A DNA stretch of 64,000 nucleotides from Streptomyces megasporus (GTDB lineage: Bacteria > Actinomycetota > Actinomycetes > Streptomycetales > Streptomycetaceae). Below the pieces are notes generated by a model. The model saw nothing but the letters and a program-made list of their open reading frames with translations. It did no database searches and had not been told where the DNA came from. Positions within the stretch are counted from its first letter, which is position 1, and every line of letters begins with the position of its first letter. The stretch covers positions 1 to 64,000 of the forward strand of contig NZ_JODL01000013.1 of assembly GCF_000718985.1 (NCBI RefSeq), given 5' to 3'. Position numbers and translations under genes: made by a program. Shown here piece after piece: positions 59,976 through 64,000 of the stretch.

Positions 59976-60798
59976 CCCGGCACACATTCCCGCACCCGCC
60001 GTCGCCCTCCCGGCGCCGACCGCCTCGCTCCCGCGTCTGAGGCCGGTGCGCCCCTGGGTGCTGATGTACCACTCGGTGACCGAACACACCGAGGACCCCT
60101 ACAACATCACCGTCTCGCCCGGCCGTCTCGACCGCCAACTGCGGTGGCTGCGACGGCGGGGCCTGCGCGGGGTCGGGGTGGGCGAGCTGCTGCGCGAGCG
60201 CGCCGCCGGCCGGGGCGCCGGACTGGTGGGCCTGACCTTCGACGACGGCTACGCCGACTTCATCGAGGAGGCCGTACCGCTGCTGCGCCGCCACGGCTGC
60301 ACCGCGACCGTGTTCGTCCTGCCCGGCAGGCTCGGCGGCAGCAACGAGTGGGACCCGCTCGGTCCCCGCAAGCCGCTGCTGACCGAGGCCGGGATTCGCG
60401 CCGCCGTCGGCGCCGGCATGGAGATCGGCTCCCACGGGATGCTCCACCGCGACCTGACCGAGACCGACGACGAGACCCTCCGCGAGGAGACCGAGGGCAG
60501 CCGGCTGCTGGTGGAGGAGATCACCGGCCGTCCGGTCCAGGGCTTCTGCTACCCCTACGGCACGATCGACCACCGCGCCGTGCGGGCCGTGCGCGAGGCG
60601 GGCTACGCGTACGGCTGTGCCATCGACCCCGGCCCGCTGACCGGGACGCACGCCCTGCCCCGCGTCCACGTCGGCGAGGAGGACACCGCGCTGCGGCTGT
60701 ACGCGAAGAGGCTGCTGCACCCGCTGCGCCGCCGCGCCCTGCCCAGCGGGCCCACCGCGCCGACCGACGGCACCCACCTCACCGGGGCCGGACGGTGA
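59965..60798 (+). CDS. Polysaccharide deacetylase family protein
   Basis: A 277-residue NodB-fold enzyme: TFDDGYADF holds the catalytic Asp pair, SHGMLHRDL the metal-binding SHxxxH and FCYPYGTIDHRAVRAVREAG the later motif. No signal peptide is obvious, so it may act on lipid-linked sugars in the cytosol. It would remove N-acetyl groups from the growing glycan. The 11-base overlap with the flippase gene indicates coupling. Confidence 0.88.
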   Translation: MSADPAHIPAPAVALPAPTASLPRLRPVRPWVLMYHSVTEHTEDPYNITVSPGRLDRQLRWLRRRGLRGVGVGELLRERAAGRGAGLVGLTFDDGYADFIEEAVPLLRRHGCTATVFVLPGRLGGSNEWDPLGPRKPLLTEAGIRAAVGAGMEIGSHGMLHRDLTETDDETLREETEGSRLLVEEITGRPVQGFCYPYGTIDHRAVRAVREAGYAYGCAIDPGPLTGTHALPRVHVGEEDTALRLYAKRLLHPLRRRALPSGPTAPTDGTHLTGAGR

Positions 60799-60862
60799 CC
60801 GCGGGACACCGGGCGGGACACCGGGCGCGCACCGCGGCGGGAGTCGGGCCGGGGGAGGGCCG

Positions 60863-62146
60863 ATGAGGGTCCTGCACGTGATCACCGGACTCGGCGCGGG
60901 CGGGGCCGAACAGCAACTGCGGCTGCTGCTGCGCCACCTGCCGATCTGCTGCGACGTGGTCACCCTCACCAACCCCGGCGCGGTGGCCGAGGGCATCGAG
61001 ATCGACGGCACCGCCGTCACCCACCTGGGGATGAACGGCAACCGCGACCTGTCCGCGGTGCCCCGGCTGGTGGACCTGATCCGAGCGGGACGCTACGACG
61101 TCGTCCACACCCACCTGTACCGGGCCTGCGTCTACGGCCGGATCGCCGCCCGGCTGGCGGGCACGCGCACCGTGATCGCCACCGAGCACTCCCTGGGCGA
61201 GAAGATGATCGAGGGACGTCCGCTCACCCCGGGGGTCCGCGCCCTGTACCTGGCCACCGAACGCCTGGGCAACGCGACCGTCGCGGTCTCCGCCACCGTC
61301 GCCTCCCGGCTGCGGCGCTGGGGCGTGGCCGGCTCCCGCATCCGCGTGGTGCCCAACGGCATCGACGCCGCGCGCTTCCGCTTCGACCCCATCGCGCGGA
61401 CGGCCGTGCGGACCCGTCTGGGGCTGCCCGCCCACGCCCTGGTGGTCGGTTGCGTCGGTCGCCTGGTGCCCGGCAAACGCTTCGACGTCGCCATCCGGGC
61501 CGTCGCCGAACTGCCCGGAGCCCGCCTGCTGCTGGTCGGCGACGGACCGGAGCGCGACCGGCTGCGCGAGCTGGCCGTCCGGCTCGACGTGGCCGACCGC
61601 GTCCTGCTGCTGGGCGAGTGCGGGGGAGCGGTGGCCGCCGGGGAGGGCGACGGCCCGGACATCCCCGGCCTGCTGAGCGCCATGGACGTCTTCGTCTCGC
61701 CGTCGGCCGAGGAGTCCTTCGGGCTGGCCGTGCTGGAGGCGCTGGCGGCCGGGCTGCCCGTGCTCCACGTGACCTGCCCGGCCATCGACGAGCTGCCGCC
61801 CGACCACGCCCCCGGGGCGCACCGGGTCGGACCCGGCGTCCGGAACCTGGTCACCGCCCTGCGGGAACCGTCCTCGGTGCCCGCGGGAACACGTCGCGCG
61901 CCGGTGTGCGAGGCCGTGCGCCACTACGACGTCGCCCGCAGCGCCGACCGGCTCATGGAGCTCTACGAGGAGCTCCACGGACGCGCCGCCGCGCGCCCGA
62001 CGGGCCGCGTTCCCGGACGCCTCCCCGGGCGCGTTCCCGCGCCCACGCCGTCCGCGCCGAGGACGCGCGCGGGATCGTCCGCACCGGCACCCGCCCCGGC
62101 GCCCACTCCGGCGCCCGCCCCGACATCCGCACCGACGAAGAGGTGA
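60863..62146 (+). CDS. Family 4 glycosyltransferase
   Basis: A 427-residue GT-B enzyme. MRVLHVITGLGAGGAEQQLR is the N-terminal nucleotide loop, GCVGRLVPGKRFDVAIRAVA begins the donor domain and SAEESFGLAVLEALAAGLPV holds the E-x7-E motif. The C-terminal 45 residues are Ala/Pro-rich. GGGGGAGGG lies three bases before ATG 60863. Its stop overlaps the Wzz-like gene start. Confidence 0.9.
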   Translation: MRVLHVITGLGAGGAEQQLRLLLRHLPICCDVVTLTNPGAVAEGIEIDGTAVTHLGMNGNRDLSAVPRLVDLIRAGRYDVVHTHLYRACVYGRIAARLAGTRTVIATEHSLGEKMIEGRPLTPGVRALYLATERLGNATVAVSATVASRLRRWGVAGSRIRVVPNGIDAARFRFDPIARTAVRTRLGLPAHALVVGCVGRLVPGKRFDVAIRAVAELPGARLLLVGDGPERDRLRELAVRLDVADRVLLLGECGGAVAAGEGDGPDIPGLLSAMDVFVSPSAEESFGLAVLEALAAGLPVLHVTCPAIDELPPDHAPGAHRVGPGVRNLVTALREPSSVPAGTRRAPVCEAVRHYDVARSADRLMELYEELHGRAAARPTGRVPGRLPGRVPAPTPSAPRTRAGSSAPAPAPAPTPAPAPTSAPTKR

Positions 62147-63027
62147 ACTCCGTCTTGACCACGTCGCGCACGACCCGAACCACCACACCGTCCGGACGTC
62201 CCGGCCGGCTGGACCGGCTGCGCTCATGGCGCCCGTGGCGCGGCTCCACCCTGCCCGCCTGGGCGCCGCCCGCCCTGGGGGCCCTGCTGGGGGTGACCGG
62301 CGGAGCGGCGTACGGCCTGCTCGCCACGCCCGAGTACACCGCGACCAGTTACGTGGTCGTGGTGCCCGGCGCGGGATCGGACTCGGCGACGGCCCTGGGC
62401 TTCGCCCAGGCGTACGGCCGCGTCGCCACCGACAGCGCCGTCCTGTCCGGGGCGCGGGCCGCCGCCGGGATGTCGGTGGACGCGCTGCGGGACAGCGTGC
62501 GGTCGGTCACCTCCCCGGACGCCCCCATGGTGGAGATCACCGGGACCGCGTCGAGCCCCGACCGCGCCGCCGCCGTGTCCAACGCGGTGGCCGACGCCCT
62601 GACCAAGAGCGGAAACCTGGCCACCGGCAACACCGGGGTGCAACTGTCGCTGTTCTCACCGGCCTTCGAACCCACCGAGCCCACCTCGCCCTCGGCGCCG
62701 CTCTCCGCCGCCGTGGGCCTGTGCGCCGGGGGGCTCGTCGGCTCCCTCGTCCGCCTCGCCGCCCCCCGGGGCCGCCGCGAACCGGAGATCCCGCAGAGCC
62801 CCGGAGTGCCCGCCCCCGCGAACGGCGACGACCGGGACGCCAAGTCCGCGACCGTCACCCCGCCGGTCAAACCAGCGTCGGTCAAGCCCACGCCCGCCGC
62901 GACCTCCTCCGCCACCGCCACCGCCACCGCGCCCGCGCCGGCGGCCGTCGGCACCCCCTCGGCCCCCGCCCCGGCGGGGAAGCCACAGGGAGAGCGCCGC
63001 CGGCGCAACCGGAGGTCCGTCCGATGA
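62143..63027 (+). CDS. Wzz-like polysaccharide chain-length/export co-regulator
   Basis: A 294-residue protein with a first helix (PALGALLGVTGGAAYGLLA, about 44-62), an extracytoplasmic domain with TPEYTATSYVVVVPGAGSDS and a second helix near 185 (APLSAAVGLCAGGLVGSLVR), the two-helix layout of Wzz/YveK proteins. No Walker kinase motif is present in the window. The C-terminus is Ala/Pro-rich and basic. GTG 62143 overlaps the upstream stop; TTG 62155 is an alternative. Confidence 0.82.
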   Translation: MNSVLTTSRTTRTTTPSGRPGRLDRLRSWRPWRGSTLPAWAPPALGALLGVTGGAAYGLLATPEYTATSYVVVVPGAGSDSATALGFAQAYGRVATDSAVLSGARAAAGMSVDALRDSVRSVTSPDAPMVEITGTASSPDRAAAVSNAVADALTKSGNLATGNTGVQLSLFSPAFEPTEPTSPSAPLSAAVGLCAGGLVGSLVRLAAPRGRREPEIPQSPGVPAPANGDDRDAKSATVTPPVKPASVKPTPAATSSATATATAPAPAAVGTPSAPAPAGKPQGERRRRNRRSVR

Positions 63028-64000
63028 CCGACCGGGCGACCCCACGGGCCCCCGGACCGGCGTCCCGGGCGGCGGGCGCGGCGCCGACCGCCCTCCTGAC
63101 CCGCCCCCGGGACGCCCCCGCCACGCTGCGGGTGACGCTCTGCCGCGATCCGGCGCGCTTCGCCGCCCTGGCCGCGCCGTGGGACGACCTCCACGGCCGC
63201 TGCCGTGCCGCCACCCCCTTCCAGCGGCACGCCTGGCTGTACTCGTGGTGGCTGTCCTACGGCCTTTCGGGACGGCTGCGGCTGGCGCTGGTGCACCGGG
63301 GCGACGAACTGGTGGGCGCCGCCCCGCTGATGTCGGCGTTCCGCCCGCTGCCCGTCCTGGTGCCGCTCGGCGGAGCCATCACCGACTTCTGCGACGTGCT
63401 GCTGGACGACTCCTGCGCCGAGGAGGCGGCGGACGCGCTCGCCCGGGGCCTGTACCGGGCGGCCCGCACCGCCGTGATCGACCTGCGCGAGGTGCGCCCC
63501 GGGGGCCGCGCCGAGCTGCTGTACGACCACTGGCCCGGCCCCCGGCGCCGGCTGACCGACTCGGTGTGCCTCGAACTCCCCGGCGTCCCGATGGACGACC
63601 TCGTCGCCCGGATGCCGGCCGGCGCCGCCCGCCGGATGCGGGGCAAGCTCCGCAGGCTCGACCGGGCGGGCGTCGAGTCCCGCGTCGTGCCCGCGCGCGA
63701 GGTGCCCGCAGCGGTCACCACCCTGCTCAGGCTCCACGTCCTGCAGTGGCAGGGTCGCGGGATCACGCCCGAACACCTCCGGCCCCGGTTCGCCGAGCAC
63801 CTGATCCGGTCCCTCACCGCGATGGCGGGCGACGGCGCCGCCCGGCTCACCGAGTACCGCGTCGACAACCGGGTGGTGGCGGTCAACGCACTGTTGCTCT
63901 CCTCGGACCTGGTGGGCGGCTACCTCTACGGCGCCCATCCCGAACTGCGCGCCAAGGTCGACCTCGCGGCCATGCTGCTGCGGAACGACTCCTCGTGCGC
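63024..64000 (+). CDS. GNAT/CelD-like acyltransferase, truncated by window end
   Basis: 325 codons are visible and the frame is still open at base 64000. ATG 63024 overlaps the Wzz-like stop as ATGA. The N-terminal CelD/BioF2-like part has PFQRHAWLYSWWLSYGLSGR and DELVGAAPLM; the second half has MPAGAARRMRGKLRRLDRAG, LRLHVLQWQGRGITPE and VVAVNALLLSSDLVGGYLYG, as in GNAT enzymes of polysaccharide loci such as CelD/BcsL-like proteins. It probably acylates a sugar of the exopolysaccharide. Confidence 0.82.
   Translation, partial: MTDRATPRAPGPASRAAGAAPTALLTRPRDAPATLRVTLCRDPARFAALAAPWDDLHGRCRAATPFQRHAWLYSWWLSYGLSGRLRLALVHRGDELVGAAPLMSAFRPLPVLVPLGGAITDFCDVLLDDSCAEEAADALARGLYRAARTAVIDLREVRPGGRAELLYDHWPGPRRRLTDSVCLELPGVPMDDLVARMPAGAARRMRGKLRRLDRAGVESRVVPAREVPAAVTTLLRLHVLQWQGRGITPEHLRPRFAEHLIRSLTAMAGDGAARLTEYRVDNRVVAVNALLLSSDLVGGYLYGAHPELRAKVDLAAMLLRNDSSC

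Overview
The window looks like chromosomal DNA of a Streptomyces-type actinomycete. It has very high G+C, frequent GTG starts and many 4-base ATGA/GTGA gene overlaps. Typical markers are a conservon (roadblock, DUF742, GTPase), a SoxR, a short chaplin, a fused MrpAB antiporter, a SAV2177-type methyltransferase and several small actinobacterial DUF proteins. I see no rRNA, tRNA, insertion sequence, prophage, CRISPR array or origin.

Layout. 1-1657: conservon ending in a GAF protein. 1738-7006: acyl-CoA dehydrogenase, lysophospholipase-like hydrolase, and a split transketolase divergent from soxR. 7154-12347: a PAS-GGDEF-EAL c-di-GMP protein, a methyltransferase and small conserved proteins including ChaB and a SoxR-box monooxygenase. 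12437-24145 (minus): an eleven-gene operon, nearly all genes overlapping, holding gmhA, hldE, gmhB, seven glycosyltransferases and a carbamoyltransferase, preceded by a UDP-xylose-synthase-like gene (24315-25283). 28769-34919: mrpA(B)CDEFG. 34958-52116: many single genes and small operons for redox, iron, thiol and wall functions. 52261-53870: short chaplin and a secreted protein. 53932-64000 (plus): an exopolysaccharide cluster with priming transferase, polymerase, MurJ-like flippase, deacetylase, Wzz-like protein, glycosyltransferases and a GNAT/CelD-like protein cut by the window end.

Two regulatory themes emerge from reading promoters. First, two SoxR boxes with the same geometry (TTGACC-N19-CAGSCT, start codon 6-7 nt after the -10) precede the split transketolase operon and a small monooxygenase gene. 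SoxR itself is encoded here with its complete four-cysteine cluster motif. Second, five exact GTTT-N15-GGGTAC promoters, plus several GNNT-N14-16-GGGTAC relatives, precede genes at 26609-51709. They match the published Streptomyces sigma-B-type consensus and sit in front of hemerythrin, ferritin-like, DUF5709/Rieske, glutamate-cysteine-ligase-like and alcohol dehydrogenase genes. This suggests a dense general or osmotic stress island.

The most unusual biosynthetic content is the heptose operon: a complete sedoheptulose-7-phosphate to ADP-heptose enzyme set, two GT9 heptosyltransferase-like proteins and a carbamoyltransferase, in an organism with no LPS. Its product cannot be read from the sequence.
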